Of a stretch of 64,000 nt of DNA, positions 11,657-23,793 are shown in pieces. The notes under the pieces were generated by a model. It ran no database searches. It was not told the origin of the DNA and saw nothing but the letters and a program-made list of their open reading frames with translations. Made by a program: the position numbers and the translations under genes. Origin of the DNA: Begonia masoniana (taxonomy: Eukaryota > Streptophyta > Magnoliopsida > Cucurbitales > Begoniaceae); the NCBI GenBank assembly GCA_022432975.1, contig CM039503.1, forward strand, positions 51,315,259 through 51,379,258. Direction: 5' to 3'. Numbering within the stretch: position 1 is the stretch's first letter; every line of letters begins with the position of its first letter.

Positions 11657-13503
11657 TGTAACACCCGAATTTTCGGGATTTTGTAAATAGACAATATAAT
11701 GACATTTTTGCAATTATGTCAAATCAAGTCTATTTTACGAAAAGAAAGCGTTATTATGATCCTAATGAATTATATGGATTTTAAGAAAATTTTAAAAATT
11801 TTATGAAATTCACGAGAACGAATTGCTCGATAAAATGTCTCAAAGAGTTGAGTTAGAACTTTAGGAAAATTTCCTTAGTTAAGGTTTTGCTAAATTTGGA
11901 CGTATAACTGTTTAAATCTCGTTTTAACGACGACTACTGTGTTTTGCCTCAGACAAACGACGCTCATGGACTGAGCTCGAAATTCAGCGCGCACGAGGTA
12001 AGTTTTCGTGACTTACTTGGCCGAGTGGCCTACACCGTATGTCGATGTCGCGTCGAGGATCTCTAGAGAGTTGTTTGTTTATATGCTTTGGTCGGGTAGT
12101 TAGGGTTAGTTCTTTTATAGGTTATGCTTTTTATAGTCTTGATGGTATGTATGATATTTGTTTATTTTATGTCTATAACTGTTCATGCATCACGTATTTT
12201 TAAAATAGCATGAAAACGGATTTCTGCACGTATTTAAAAAATGAAATGAATGAACGTAATGAATCAATGTAATCTGTATCTGGTTACGCGAGGTCGGGCT
12301 TAGGCACGGCTGTTACGGGTACGAGCGTGTACCCCTCCCCCCCGGTTAGGTGAAGAGGGCAGTCCGACCGCAGGATGTGTCCTCTCCATATAATAGGCTG
12401 AGACCTCGGTGACATTCTGTCTATGACGTAATGATAAGAAAATGTTGCATGATTTCTGAAACTCATACTCACAACATGCATTGCATTTACGGAACTTGCT
12501 GAGATTTTTATCTCATAGTGTGTCTGTATGGTGTAGGTGATTACGGGAAAGGTGAGGACGATGTTCCTCCTCCTGAAGCCTGAGTTCAGTTGACGAAGAA
12601 TGATCGCGGGAGTGTGCTGGCGCAGTCGAGGCGTTCATGACCCGTGGGGACATATGTAGGTATTTTGGGCTATTTTGGATAGAAATTTGTATAGTTAGAG
12701 ACGTTTTAGGATGTTTGGTTCTGGATAGTGAATAGGTTATGTTTGAGCTTGTTTTTAAAACGTTTGGAAATGTATTTTGTAAATGTTTGGTATTAGAGAA
12801 ATGTTCAGTTTTTAAACATATCCATGCAGTTTATTTTCATAAAGTTTTACCACGTTTTAAAATACGTATAGAGTCAGTTCTGAGTGAGGTTATGAAGGTG
12901 TATAATTGTATTAGAGAATTGGTTAAGTGGTACTTATAATTGTAGGGTTATGCAGGAAGAGAAAGAAGGAAGTAGAAGGAGAAGAAAGAAAGGGAAGAAG
13001 GAAAAAGAGAGGTGCGCCAGTCCTCTGGAAATCCAGAGGACATGGCGATCGATCGCCCAAGGGTGGGGATCGATCGCCCATGGTCGCCACGCTCTGGAAG
13101 AATTCCAGAGCGTGTGGCGATCGATCGCCCAAAACGGGCGATCGATCGCCCCTCGTGTTGGTCGCCGCAATCTGTGATCGCTTCACCCAGGCGATCGCTG
13201 GCAAAACCAGCGATCGCCAATGGGCGATCGATCGCCCCTTCATTTTTCGGGCGATTGCCCATTTCTGCCCATGTTCTCTGCCGAATGCTTCCCCTCTGTT
13301 TTAATTGTTTTTAATTAATGTTTTAAGGTTTTCTTTTAATTGTTTTAAAGTTTTATTTCGTGGTTTTCAAAAAGAGATTCGAACGTTTTACAAATTTTTG
13401 TTTCCGCTTTAAATTCCGCCTAAATGCAATTAAAGTCATTAAAGTTATTAGGATAAAAAAAAAATAATACGGGAAAATTAGGAATAGTTTAAGGGTCGTT
13501 ACA
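11657..13503 (+). mobile_element. Solo LTR with TSD TACGG (unit 1)
   Basis: Begins TGTAACACCC, ends GGTCGTTACA, and is flanked by TACGG at 11652-11656 and 13504-13508. There is no internal element sequence, so it is a solo LTR left by LTR-LTR recombination, probably of a Ty3/gypsy family. It is shorter than its unit-2 copy because 634 bp are missing after 11805, with only trivial homology at the break. Confidence 0.9.
13022..13240. repeat. Cluster of GCGATCGATCGC dyads and hairpins
   Basis: Within the solo LTR, the palindrome GCGATCGATCGC occurs at about 13044, 13117, 13138 and 13223, with a near copy at 13069. Two are preceded by stem-loops (CCTCTGG..CCAGAGG at 13022-13039; CTCTGGAA..TTCCAGAG near 13091). 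A perfect 12-bp stem with a 5-nt loop (GGCGATCGCTGG / CCAGCGATCGCC) spans 13190-13218. The unit-2 copy lacks one 21-bp repeat between dyads. Function unknown. Confidence 0.75.
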
Positions 13504-14297
13504 TACGGTGTAGGTCAATCGGCCATAGTAAGTCACGAAAACTTACCTCGCGTCCGTTGCAAATTCAAGCTCCGTCCACGAGCGTTGTTTTCCTAAACCA
13601 AATTTCACAACAATTGTCGTTAAAACGAGTTTAAAGCGTTAAACGTCCAAATTAACAACCCTTAACTAAAGAAATTTCCTAAACTCTAATTTAGCTCATT
13701 GAGACATATTTTTATTGAGAAGTTCACGCTCGACACCTCAAAACCCTAATTAACTGAATTTTTCTAAAATCACGAAAATTCATCAAACCCTAATACTTCA
13801 CAACGAATCGATCAATCCTCGTTCAATACGCCCAATATGTCCATTATATTCATAAATACAGTAACTCTATCGATTTCAAACTCAAATCTACATTTTTTAG
13901 CAAAACCCTAAACGAACCTAATCGTTTTAAATCTTTTAAAACCAAAATCTAACGCTCCATAACCTTATAATCTTACCTAGAGCGTTAATCGGAGGAGAAA
14001 TCGTAAGGAAGACGAGTCGCCGGAGGACAAACTATCGTCAGAAGGGAGAAACGCCGAGAGAAGAAATCGCCTAGAGGAAAAACACAGAGGGATTTCGTGT
14101 GAAGTGCTGGAGAAGAAGAGGAAATTTGATTTTTATCAAAATTTCTTTTGGCAAACTACCATTTTGCCCTTTCTTTGATTTTTTATTTGTTTTATCCTTT
14201 GTTTCGTTATTTAGCTAACTGTTCGTTTTCTGTAAATCTCCTTCTTTCGCCAATAAATCCAGCTTATTACAAAAATCCCGTAAATCTTGGTGTTACA

Positions 14298-14717
14298 AGG
14301 CATCGAGGGAGGTTCGCCGAACTTCGGAGGTGGTTGCCGGAGCGACCACAAAAAGGGCAGAGGAATACCACGGCGACCATAGAGCGACATTGAGTGCATT
14401 TACGATCTTCTTCACCTGGCTGATCAGGGCCAAAGCTTCCCATGCTTCCGAGTTCTGAAGTAGAAAATACCACGGATGTCGGACAACGGGAGTCAGGGAC
14501 GGGACGGGATGGGACGAGTGAGTTAGTGACGACAAAGTGAGTCTCGAGCTGAGCCCGACTGAGCCAGCTCGTGAGCGGAGCCCGACTAAGCCAGCTCGCG
14601 AGCAGAGCCCGGTCATCGACTGGCTCGCGAGCCCAAATGGCCGAGCTCGGCTCGGCCCGTCAGTGTGGCCCGAGCCAAGTCCACTACAGTAGACAACCCG
14701 TCAGTTTAACATCTCTA
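14298..14717 (-). mobile_element. hAT-like element end with GAGCC-rich subterminal repeats
   Basis: The right edge reads ...GTTTAACATCTCTA. Its reverse complement TAGAGATGTTAAAC matches the terminus of the hAT remnant at 48856. Inside are repeats such as GAGCCCGACT(G/A)AGCCAGCTCG. No transposase coding is visible and the other end was not found. Confidence 0.45.
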
Positions 14718-15132
14718 CAGGGAAGCTCAGTCTACCATAATAAGTAAGTTCATCTAGCCTAATCCAAGCTAAATGTGCTTAGCTCATCTTGGGCTGGGCT
14801 AGATGGGCAATAAGCGTCAAACGCACCAGACCCACCTTGCCTCAATGCCTAATGGCACACCCACCTCACCCATCCAAGGTGCTTGCCAAGTCTCTCCCCA
14901 TATTAATTTCATTTTAAATTATTCTTACAACAATTAATTAAATTATATACATATTACTATATTAAAATTATAAATAATTTATTTAATTTAATCATTGACA
15001 TTACTTATATTATAATGATATAAATTAAAAAAATTGTTGTAAACTTATATTTAATTGTTGTTCGTTATGCTTAACTAGTTTAGTTTATTTAATTTATTCA
15101 ACTCCAAATTGTCAATCAACTTAATTATAGGT
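14718..15132. other. AT-rich non-coding stretch
   Basis: No ORF, repeat or recognisable motif. It becomes strongly AT-rich after 14900. The same sequence recurs at 23379-23793 in unit 2. Confidence 0.5.
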
Positions 15133-15141
15133 TTTTTAATT

Positions 15142-15580
15142 GGGCAAAGTGCAATTTGGCCCTTACAAGTAGGTGAAATGAGTAATTTACACCATAAACT
15201 CGGATAATAGGTAAGAACAACGTTAATGTTTTGATAATGGACAATATGGCCCCTACCGTCTCATTTTTCGTTAAAATAGCACGATTTCGTCACGTGCCTC
15301 ATTTTACTTCCAAAAATACCCTTCTCTCTTTCTCTCTCATACCCTCGCTCTCTCCCTCGCTCTCTTCCATTTCCACCATTGTTTTCCGCCAAAGCGTCGA
15401 CGTCTCCGACCACCTGCCACATGGCGCAGTGGGAGAGCACCCGGCTGGAAGCCGAGGCCCGACTATCCCGGGAGTCTTCTCTCTTCATTCCGACTTCCCT
15501 TACGAAAGGAGGAGATTTATTAACTTGTCTGAGCTCTGTTTCTCCGGCGTCTTCATCGGCCATTCTTAGCAGAGACGTTA
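15142..15580 (+). mobile_element. Truncated copy of the Pack-MULE left end (unit 1)
   Basis: Same start (GGGCAAAGTGCAATTTGG) and same preceding 9 bp TTTTTAATT (15133-15141) as the complete element at 23803. It contains the first part of the MYB fragment (ATG 15421, with AQWES conserved) and ends at the LTR inserted at 15581. The right half and right TIR are absent because the duplication unit ends inside that LTR. Confidence 0.88.
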
Positions 15581-18498
15581 TGTCACAACCCGAGAGGGGG
15601 CCTAACAGAAACGCCAGGTTAAGCGATCAACCTCGGAAAGGTCCACCGCCTAACCTAAGGCTAAATGCGGAAGATTAGCACTAATCCAGGACCTCCTCGA
15701 AGCAACAAATAAAAGAGAGTACAAACAATCGTAGAAATACAAGATAAATGAGAATAATTACATGCCAAAATAAAGTACAATCTCGAATGTCTTACATACA
15801 CAAATCTGTAGGAAATAAAAAGTGTGACCCTAGGAAAAATCCACACGACAGAGCTCACTTCCTAGCCTTCCTTCCTTTACCTGTAGAGGGGGAGTCGATG
15901 GGGTGAGTGACAAACTCAGTATGGGATGTTATACCTACCACTCAAGGATGCATGTCTAGCAAATCAATGCACGTTTTAAAAATCAAAACCAATTTCAATG
16001 TTATTCATTTCTCTTCTTATTATCCATTTAAAACGGTTAATGGGGCTAACGATAAAATAAATATATATAGTGAAAATAGGCCCACATCAACAATGCTATC
16101 ATAAAAATAGATATCCAGGTGTACAATGAAAAGAGAGGTCACTCACGGATCCTCCGAACCACACCAACACAGAAAGGCCGCGATAACACCAGGCAGGGCC
16201 TCATAGGGAGAAGAGAAAAGGTCAACCACCAGGAGGGACGAACCACTCAGCCTTGGGACACCGGGACACGCGCTAGGGCATACCAGGAGGGACGAACCAC
16301 TCAACCCTGGGCCCAAGGGGTCCACAAGGTGGACTTAACATACCGGGGTAGCAACAAACAGACACTGGCCAGGTCGGGTAACTGGGCGAGCATACCTCCG
16401 AGCCCATTCCGCCTATTCTCAGGGGGCGTCCCTACATTCCTCAGGGGGCGTACCCTACATTCCGCCTATTCTCAGGGGGCGTACCCTACATTCCGCCTAT
16501 TCTCAGGGGGCGTACCCTACATTCCGCCTATTCTCAGGGGGCGTACCCTACATTCCGCCTATTCTCAGGGGGCGTACCCTACATTCCGCCTATTCTCAGG
16601 GGGCGTACCCTACATTCCGCCTATTCTCAGGGGGCGTACCCTACATTCCGCCTATTCTCAGGGGGCGTACCCTACATTCCGCCTATTCTCAGGGGGCGTA
16701 CCCTACATTCCGCCTATTCTCAGGGGGCGTACCCTACATTCCGCCTATTCTCAGGGGGCGTACCCTACATTCCGCCTATTCTCAGGGGGCGTACCCTACA
16801 TTCCGCCTATTCTCAGGGGGCGTACCCTACATTCCGCCTATTCTCAGGGGGCGTACCCTACATTCCGCCTATTCTCAGGGGGCGTACCCTACATTCCGCC
16901 TATTCTCAGGGGGCGTACCCTACATTCCGCCTATTCTCAGGGGGCGTACCCTACATTCCGCCTATTCTCAGGGGGCGTACCCTACATTCCGCCTATTCTC
17001 AGGGGGCGTACCCTACATTCCGCCTATTCTCAGGGGGCGTACCCTACATTCCGCCTATTCTCAGGGGGCGTACCCTACATTCCGCCTATTCTCAGGGGGC
17101 GTACCCTACATTCCGCCTATTCTCAGGGGGCGTACCCTACATTCCGCCTATTCTCAGGGGGCGTACCCTACATTCCGCCTATTCTCAGGGGGCGTACCCT
17201 ACATTCCGCCTATTCTCAGGGGGCGTACCCTACATTCCGCCTATTCTCAGGGGGCGTACCCTACATTCCGCCTATTCTCAGGGGGCGTACCCTACATTCC
17301 GCCTATTCTCAGGGGGCGTACCCTACATTCCGCCTATTCTCAGGGGGCGTACCCTACATTCCGCCTATTCTCAGGGGGCGTACCCTACATTCCGCCTATT
17401 CTCAGGGGGCGTACCCTACATTCCGCCTATTCTCAGGGGGCGTACCCTACATTCCGCCTATTCTCAGGGGGCGTACCCTACATTCCGCCTATTCTCAGGG
17501 GGCGTACCCTACATTCCGCCTATTCTCAGGGGGCGTACCCTACATTCCGCCTATTCTCAGGGGGCGTACCCTACATTCCGCCTATTCTCAGGGGGCGTAC
17601 CCTACATTCCGCCTATTCTCAGGGGGCGTACCCTACATTCCGCCTATTCTCAGGGGGCGTACCCTACATTCCGCCTATTCTCAGGGGGCGTACCCTACAT
17701 TCCGCCTATTCTCAGGGGGCGTACCCTACATTCCGCCTATTCTCAGGGGGCGTACCCTACATTCCGCCTATTCTCAGGGGGCGTACCCTACATTCCGCCT
17801 ATTCTCAGGGGGCGTACCCTACATTCCGCCTATTCTCAGGGGGCGTACCCTACATTCCGCCTATTCTCAGGGGGCGTACCCTACATTCCGCCTATTCTCA
17901 GGGGGCGTACCCTACATTCCGCCTATTCTCAGGGGGCGTACGGTTATCTCCAGTATCAACTCCAATTGGCACAGCAGAAAACCAATGCATGAACAATACC
18001 AAATGCACGTATAAAACCAACTACATGCCAAATATGATAAATCTCAGGACAATTCTCAAATACTCTACGTCGGTAAAGGCAAGTAAAACATGGCATCGAA
18101 ATCTAATCGGCAGAGTAAATCAATGATAAAGTATACATGCCACCATATGTAAAATAATTATGCCAGTAAAATGCCGACCTCAATACTAGTGGTATCCCAC
18201 CAAAAATAATATACGTGCATGTGCATATAGGTATAACGTAGTAAGTATAATAACCCATACCCCTGCGGCGAGTCCTCCTATCTTCGGTAAACCGTGGCTC
18301 CTCAGGAATTGCTTCCAAATCAGCAAAATCCTCTGAATCTGAGAAACAACACAAAGAAGGAACCCCGTTAAGGTCCAATTCGGTCCAGAAATGATATAAA
18401 TTACGATTCGGGGCGAAAACGGGCTAAAATGGCTCGAGTTGACTTTTGATCAAAAAGTCAAAGTCAACGGTCAACGGTCAAAGTCAACGGTCAAAGTT
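15581..18498. mobile_element. LTR inserted in the MYB fragment, truncated at the duplication junction (unit 1)
   Basis: Begins TGTCACAACCCGAG after CGTTA (15576-15580), as in unit 2, where the complete copy is 2465 bp. Here its right end is replaced at 18498/18499 by Sirevirus LTR sequence. It contains the expanded 31-bp array. The 631-codon open frame at 16119-18014 is not a gene. Confidence 0.88.
16412..17941. repeat. 31-bp minisatellite, about 49 near-identical copies
   Basis: The unit TTCTCAGGGGGCGTACCCTA + CATTCCGCCTA repeats every 31 bp. All three plus-strand frames lack stops, and 31 is not a multiple of 3. The frames therefore cycle and produce a false 31-residue protein repeat. The first unit or two are variant; the rest are essentially identical. 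Unit 2 has only three copies at the same site. Confidence 0.97.
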
Positions 18499-19491
18499 AA
18501 CGACAAAGGCGGATGACTTCGAAGAAGAACTCCTCCCCTCGCTAGACGACAACAGCGGATGACTTCGAAGAAGAACTCCTCCGCTCACTAAACGACAAAG
18601 GCGGATGACTTCAAAGAATAACTCCTCCGCTCACTAAACGACAAAGGCGGATGACTTCAAAGAAGAACTCCTCCGTTTGCTAAACGACAAAGGCGGAAGA
18701 CGTCTAAGAATACATCTTCCAATAGCGGTTCAAGTTTTTGAAAACATATCCACCGATGGCGGTTCAAGACTATAAAGCAACATGGATCTTCCGCCAGAAT
18801 TCAAAATAACCGCGAAGCTACAGTGACGTCGTTTTTAGCCTTAATTCCAGGGCATTAATGGCGTCGGGCGATTTGCAACTACAGACGGCAACGGCTACCT
18901 GAAATTGTACGGTTGCTGCTCCAACGGTAACAAAGTTTCCATTATTGGATAAGGAGCATTGAAGTCAAGAGCTGATCAGCATACAGAGTATTTAAGCCAA
19001 GGTTAGAGCACGAAGGAACAACTTTTGCGAAAATTAGCTTTGAGCCCTAACGTGCGATTCATCATACTCTGTATTTTTCATCTACATCTCGATTCCCAAA
19101 CTTGAGAATTTGTTTTGAGAGTTTGTAGTTTGTTGTGTTCATTCACTCAAATCTGTAAAACCTGAAAGACAGTGGATTGACGCCCGTGAAGTTCAATCCA
19201 GAATTGTAAGGCTGTAGATCGACGCCCGTGAAGCTCAATCTGAAATTCTCGTTGAGGAGAGGTTAAGAATCTTCAAGGGGGGAAAACCTTGAACCGTGGA
19301 CGTAGGAAGGTTTTGGCCGAACCACGTAAAAATCACGGTGTCAAATTTCTCTCTCTTTCACTCTATTTTACCTTTTTGTTTATAATTAACCTAGAAGTTT
19401 AATACAAGAGAGGAATTGGTTAGACTCAAAATTAATATTTAAAAAAAAAAGAGCCTAATTCACCCCCCTCTTAGACAATTATGTTCCTACA
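18499..19491 (+). repeat. Sirevirus LTR fragment at the duplication junction
   Basis: Four to five 46-bp units, then the LTR 3' part (TATA-like box 18989-18995) ending TTCCTACA at 19491. It is followed by the same ATCTCTTTTCATG flank as at 11442. It is a duplicated piece of the 3' LTR, not a separate insertion. Confidence 0.92.
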
Positions 19492-22400
19492 ATCTCTTTT
19501 CATGAAAACATAGTGCGAAAATTCATTTTCTATGCATAATTGAAAACCATGATGCATGAACAATTACGTGCATAAGGTAAATATACATCATACATACCAT
19601 CGAAACAATAAAAGTATATCCTATAAAAGAACTAATCATAACTACCCAACCAAAGCATTTAAACAAACAAATCACCAATGTTCCTCGAAACGACTTCGAC
19701 ATACGGTGTAACACCCGGATTTTTGGGATTTTGTAAATAGACAATATAATGACATTTTTGTAATTATGTCAAATCAAGTCTATTTTACGAAAAGAAAGCG
19801 GTATTATGATCCTAATAAATTATAAGGATTTTAAGAAAATTTCAAAAATTTTATGAGTTTAACGCTAATTTTACGAGAATTACGTTTATCGTAATATAAA
19901 GGATACCTTGGTAAAAAAAGTAAACGGAGTCCGAATTGCGAACGGAGAGTTTTAAAAGAACCCTGATAATGAGTTGGAGTCATCGGTGAATTAAGAAAAT
20001 TTGAAGAAGCCAAATCGTTAGTCAATTAACGAAACAAAGGACGAAACAAATAAAAATAAGAGCAAAGGGCATTATAGTAATTTACCAAGCCAAAATTTAT
20101 TAAAAACTAATTGTCTTCTTCTTCTTCTCCACGCAAACTCTCTTTTCTCCCCTGCGATTCTCCTCCCTCCTTCGGCGATTCAACGGCGATCACTCCTTTA
20201 CGACGATCGTTCATCCTCCGTTCTTCACGTTTTCTACCCCAAACGCAACCCTAGGTATGATTCTATGCTTTTGGAGCGTTATAATTTGGTTTTCACGGAG
20301 TTTAAACGATTTGGGTTCGTTTAGGGTTTTGTGAAAAACGCGAATTAGGGTTAGAAATTGGTAGGGTTGCCGTATTGGTGAATCTATTGAACGAATTAAA
20401 CGTTATTGGACGAAATCTAGAGTGTGTTCGGTATTTAGGTTGAAAAACCGGATTTTTAGGTTCGAGAATCTCCATTAATGGAGTTTTAGAAATTCACGAG
20501 CACGAATTGCTCGATAAAATGTCTCGAAGAGTTGAGTTAGAACTTTAGGAAAATTTCCTTAGTTAAGGTTTTGCTAAATTTGGACGTATAACTGTTTAAA
20601 TCTCGTTTTAACGACGACTATTGTGTTTTGCCTTAGACAAACGACGCTCATGGACTGAGCTCGAAATTCAGCGCGCACGAGGTAAGTTTTCGTGACTTAC
20701 TTGGCCGAGTGGCCTACATCGTATGTCGATGTCGCGTCGAGGATCTCTAGAGAGTTGTTTGTTTATATGCTTTAGTCGGGTAGTTAGGGTTAGTTCTTTT
20801 ATAGGTTATGCTTTTTATAGTCTTGATGGTATGTATGATATTTGTTTATTTTATGTCTATAACTGTTCATGCATCACGTATTTTTAAAATAGCATGAAAA
20901 CGGATTTCTGCACGTATTTAAAAAATGAAATGAATGAACGTAATGAATCAATGTAATCTGTATCTGGTTACGCGAGGTCGGGCTTAGGCACGGCTGTTAC
21001 GGGTGCGAGCGTGTACCCCTCCCCCCGGTTAGGTGAAGAGGGCAGTCCGACCGCAGGATGTGTCCTCTCCATATAATAGGCTGAGACCTCGGTGACATTC
21101 TGTCTGCGACGTAATGATAAGAAAATTTTGCATGATTTCTGAAACTCATACGCACAACATGCATTGCATTTACGGAACTTGTTGAGATTTTTATCTCATA
21201 GTGTGTCTGTATGGTGTAGGTGATTACGGGACAGGTGAGGACGATGTTCCTCCTCCTGAAGCCTGAGTTTAGTTGACGAAGAATGATCGCGGGAGTGTGC
21301 TGGCGCAGTCGAGGCGTTCATGACCCGTGGGGACATATGTAGGTATTTTGGGCTATTTTGGATAGAAACTTGTATAGTTAGAGACGTTTTAGGATGTTTG
21401 GTTCTGGATAGTGAATAGGTTATGTTTGAGTTTGTTTTTAAAACGTTTGGAAATGTATTTTGTAAATGTTTGGTATTAGGGAAATGTTCAGTTTTTAAAC
21501 ATATCTATGCAGTTTATTTTCATAAAGTTTTACCACGTTTTAAAATACGTATAGAGTCGGTTCTGAGTGAGGTTATGAAGGTGTATAATTGTATTAGAGA
21601 ATTGGTTAAGTGGTATTTATAATTGTAGAGTTATGCAGGAAGAGAAAGAAGGAAGTAGAAGGAGAAGAAAGAAAGGGAAGAAGGAAAAAGAGAGGTGCGC
21701 CAGTCCTCTGGAAATCCAGAGGACATGGCGATCGATCGCCCTAGGGTGGGGATCGATCGCCCATGGTCGCCACACTCTGGAAGAATTCCAGAGCGTGTGG
21801 CGATCGATCGCCCCTCGTGTTGGTCGCCGCGATCTGTGATCGCTTCACCCAGGCGATCGCTGGCAAAACCAGCGATCGCCAATGGGCGATCGATCGCCCC
21901 TTCATTTTTAGGGCAATTGCCCATTTCTGCCCATGTTCTCTGCCGAATGCTTCCCCTCTGTTTTTAATTGTTTTTAATTAATGTTTTAAGATTTTCTTTT
22001 AATTGTTTTAAAGTTTTATTTCGTGGTTTTCAAAAAGAGATTCGAACGTTTTACAAATTTTGGTTTCCGCTTTAAATTCTGCCTAAATGCAATTAAAGTC
22101 ATTAAAGTTATTAGGATAAAAAAAAATAATACGGGAAAATTAGGAATAGTTTAAGGGTCGTTACATACGGTGTAGGTCAATCGGCCATAGTAAGTCACGA
22201 AAACTTACCTCGCGTCCGTTGCAAATTCAAGCTCCGTCCACGAGCGTTGTTTTCCTAAGGCAAATTTCACAACAATTGTCGTTAAAACGAGTTTAAAGCG
22301 TTAAACGTCCAAATTAACAACCCTTAACTAAAGAAATTTCCTAAACTCTAATTTAGCTCATTGAGACATATTTTTATTGAGCAGTTCACGCTCGACACCT

Positions 22401-22958
22401 CAAAACCCTAATTAACTGAGTTTTTCCAAAATCACGAAAATTCATCAAACCCTAATACTTCACAACGAATCGATCAATCCTCGTCCAATACGCCCAATAT
22501 GTCCATTATATTCATAAATACAGTAACTCTATCGATTTCAAACTCAAATCTACATTTTTTAGCAAAACCCTAAACGAACCTAATCGTTTTAAATCTTTTA
22601 AAACCGAAATCTAACGCTCCATAACCTTATAATCTTACCTAGAGCGTTAATCGGAGGAGAAATCGTAAGGAAGACGAGTCGCCGGAGGACAAACTGTCGT
22701 TAGAAGGGAGAAACGCCGAGAGAAGAAATCGCCTAGAGGAAAAACACAGAGGGATTTCGTGTGAAGTGCTGGAGAAGAAGAGGAAATTTGATTTTTATCA
22801 AAATTTCTCTTGGCAAACTACCATTTTGCCCTTTCTTTGATTTTTTATTGTTTTATCTTTTGTTTAGTTATTTAGCTAACGGTTCGTTTTCTGTAAATCT
22901 CCTTATTTCGCCAATAAATCCAGCTTATTACAAAAATCCCGTAAATCTCGGTGTTACA
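19492..22958 (-). repeat. Older minus-strand LTR, interrupted (unit 2)
   Basis: Same arrangement as 11442-14297: pieces 19492-19706 and 22171-22958 around the nested solo LTR. On the minus strand it begins TGTAACACC at 22958. Confidence 0.8.
19707..22165 (+). mobile_element. Solo LTR with TSD TACGG, fuller copy (unit 2)
   Basis: TGTAACACCC...GGTCGTTACA with TACGG on both sides (19702-19706, 22166-22170). It retains the 634 bp (19856-20489) missing from unit 1. That part includes AT-rich DNA and a C/T-rich leader-like stretch around 20100-20240. It also has the GCGATCGATCGC dyad cluster (21725-21900), with the perfect hairpin at 21852-21880. Confidence 0.9.
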
Positions 22959-23378
22959 AGGCATCGAGGGAGGTTCGCCGAACTTCGGAGGTGGTTGCCG
23001 GAGAGACCACAAAAAGGGCAGAGGAATACCACCGCGGCCATAGAGCGACCTTGAGTGCATTTACGATCTTCTTCACCTAGCTGATCAGGGCCAAAGCTTC
23101 CCATGCTTCCGAGTTCCGAAGTAGAAAATACCACGGATGTCGGACAACGGGAGTATGGAACGGGACAGGATGAGACGAGTGAGTTAGTGACGACAAAGTG
23201 AGTCTCGAGCTGAGCCCGACTGAGCCAGCTCGTGAGCGGAGCCCGACTGAGCCAGCTCGCGAGCAGAGCCCGGTCATCGACTGGCTCGCGAGCCCAAATG
23301 GCCGAGCTCGGCTCGGCCCGTCAGTGTGGCCCGAGCCAAGTCCACTACAGTAGACAACCCGCTAGTTTAACATCTCTA
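22959..23378 (-). mobile_element. hAT-like element end (unit 2 copy)
   Basis: Duplicate of 14298-14717, ending GTTTAACATCTCTA at 23378. No coding capacity. Confidence 0.42.
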
Positions 23379-23793
23379 CAGGGAAGCTTAGTCTACCATA
23401 ATAAGTAAGTTCATCTAGCCTAATCCAAGCTAAATGTGCTTAGCTCACCTTGGGCTGGGCTAGACGGGCAATAAGCGTCAAACGCATCAGACCCACCTTG
23501 CCTCAATGCCTAATGGCACACCCACCTCACCCATCCAAGGTGCTTGCCAAGTCTCTCCCCATATTAATTTCATTTTAAATTATTCTTACAACAATTAATT
23601 AAATTATATACCTATTACTATATTAAAATTATAAATAATTTATTTAATTTAATCATTGACATTACTTATATTATAATGATATAAATTAAAAAAATGTTGT
23701 AAACTTATATTTTAATTGTTGTTCGTTATGCTTAACTAGTTTAGTTTATTTAATTTATTCAACTCCAAATTGTCAATCAACTTAATTATAGGT
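23379..23793. other. AT-rich non-coding stretch (unit 2 copy)
   Basis: Duplicate of 14718-15132. Nothing recognisable. Confidence 0.5.

Larger units (their letters stand above)
11442..14297 (-). repeat. Older LTR on the minus strand, interrupted and truncated
   Basis: The minus strand from 14297 begins TGTAACACC and continues as an LTR whose parts (13509-14297 and 11442-11656) are joined once the nested solo LTR is removed. It is an inverted relative of that solo LTR: 13520-13640 is approximately the reverse complement of 11890-12030. Its far end is cut by the Sirevirus 3' LTR at 11441. Short open frames here are chance. Confidence 0.8.
10355..18498 (+). repeat. Segmental tandem duplication, unit 1
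   Basis: The sequence starting AACGACAAAGG inside the 3' LTR array is repeated from 18499 onward through about 25540, in the same order and orientation. Unit 1 differs from unit 2 by a 634-bp deletion (after 11805), about 260 bp that unit 2 lacks (near 16097-16352), a greatly expanded 31-bp array, and loss of ~95 bp beside that array. Confidence 0.93.

Noticed and set aside
11473..11694. 73-codon minus-strand frame, identical at 19523-19744, with hydrophobic stretches
   Set aside because: It spans the junction of an old LTR and a solo LTR and is duplicated with the segment, so its repetition is no evidence of coding.
12923..13314. Several overlapping frames rich in Asp-Arg-Ser-Pro on both strands
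   Set aside because: They are translations of the GCGATCGATCGCCC dyads in all frames, not a protein.
16119..18014. 631-codon ORF with perfect 31-residue repeats
   Set aside because: Produced by a 31-bp minisatellite that lacks stops in all frames. The duplicate locus has only three repeats and no such frame.
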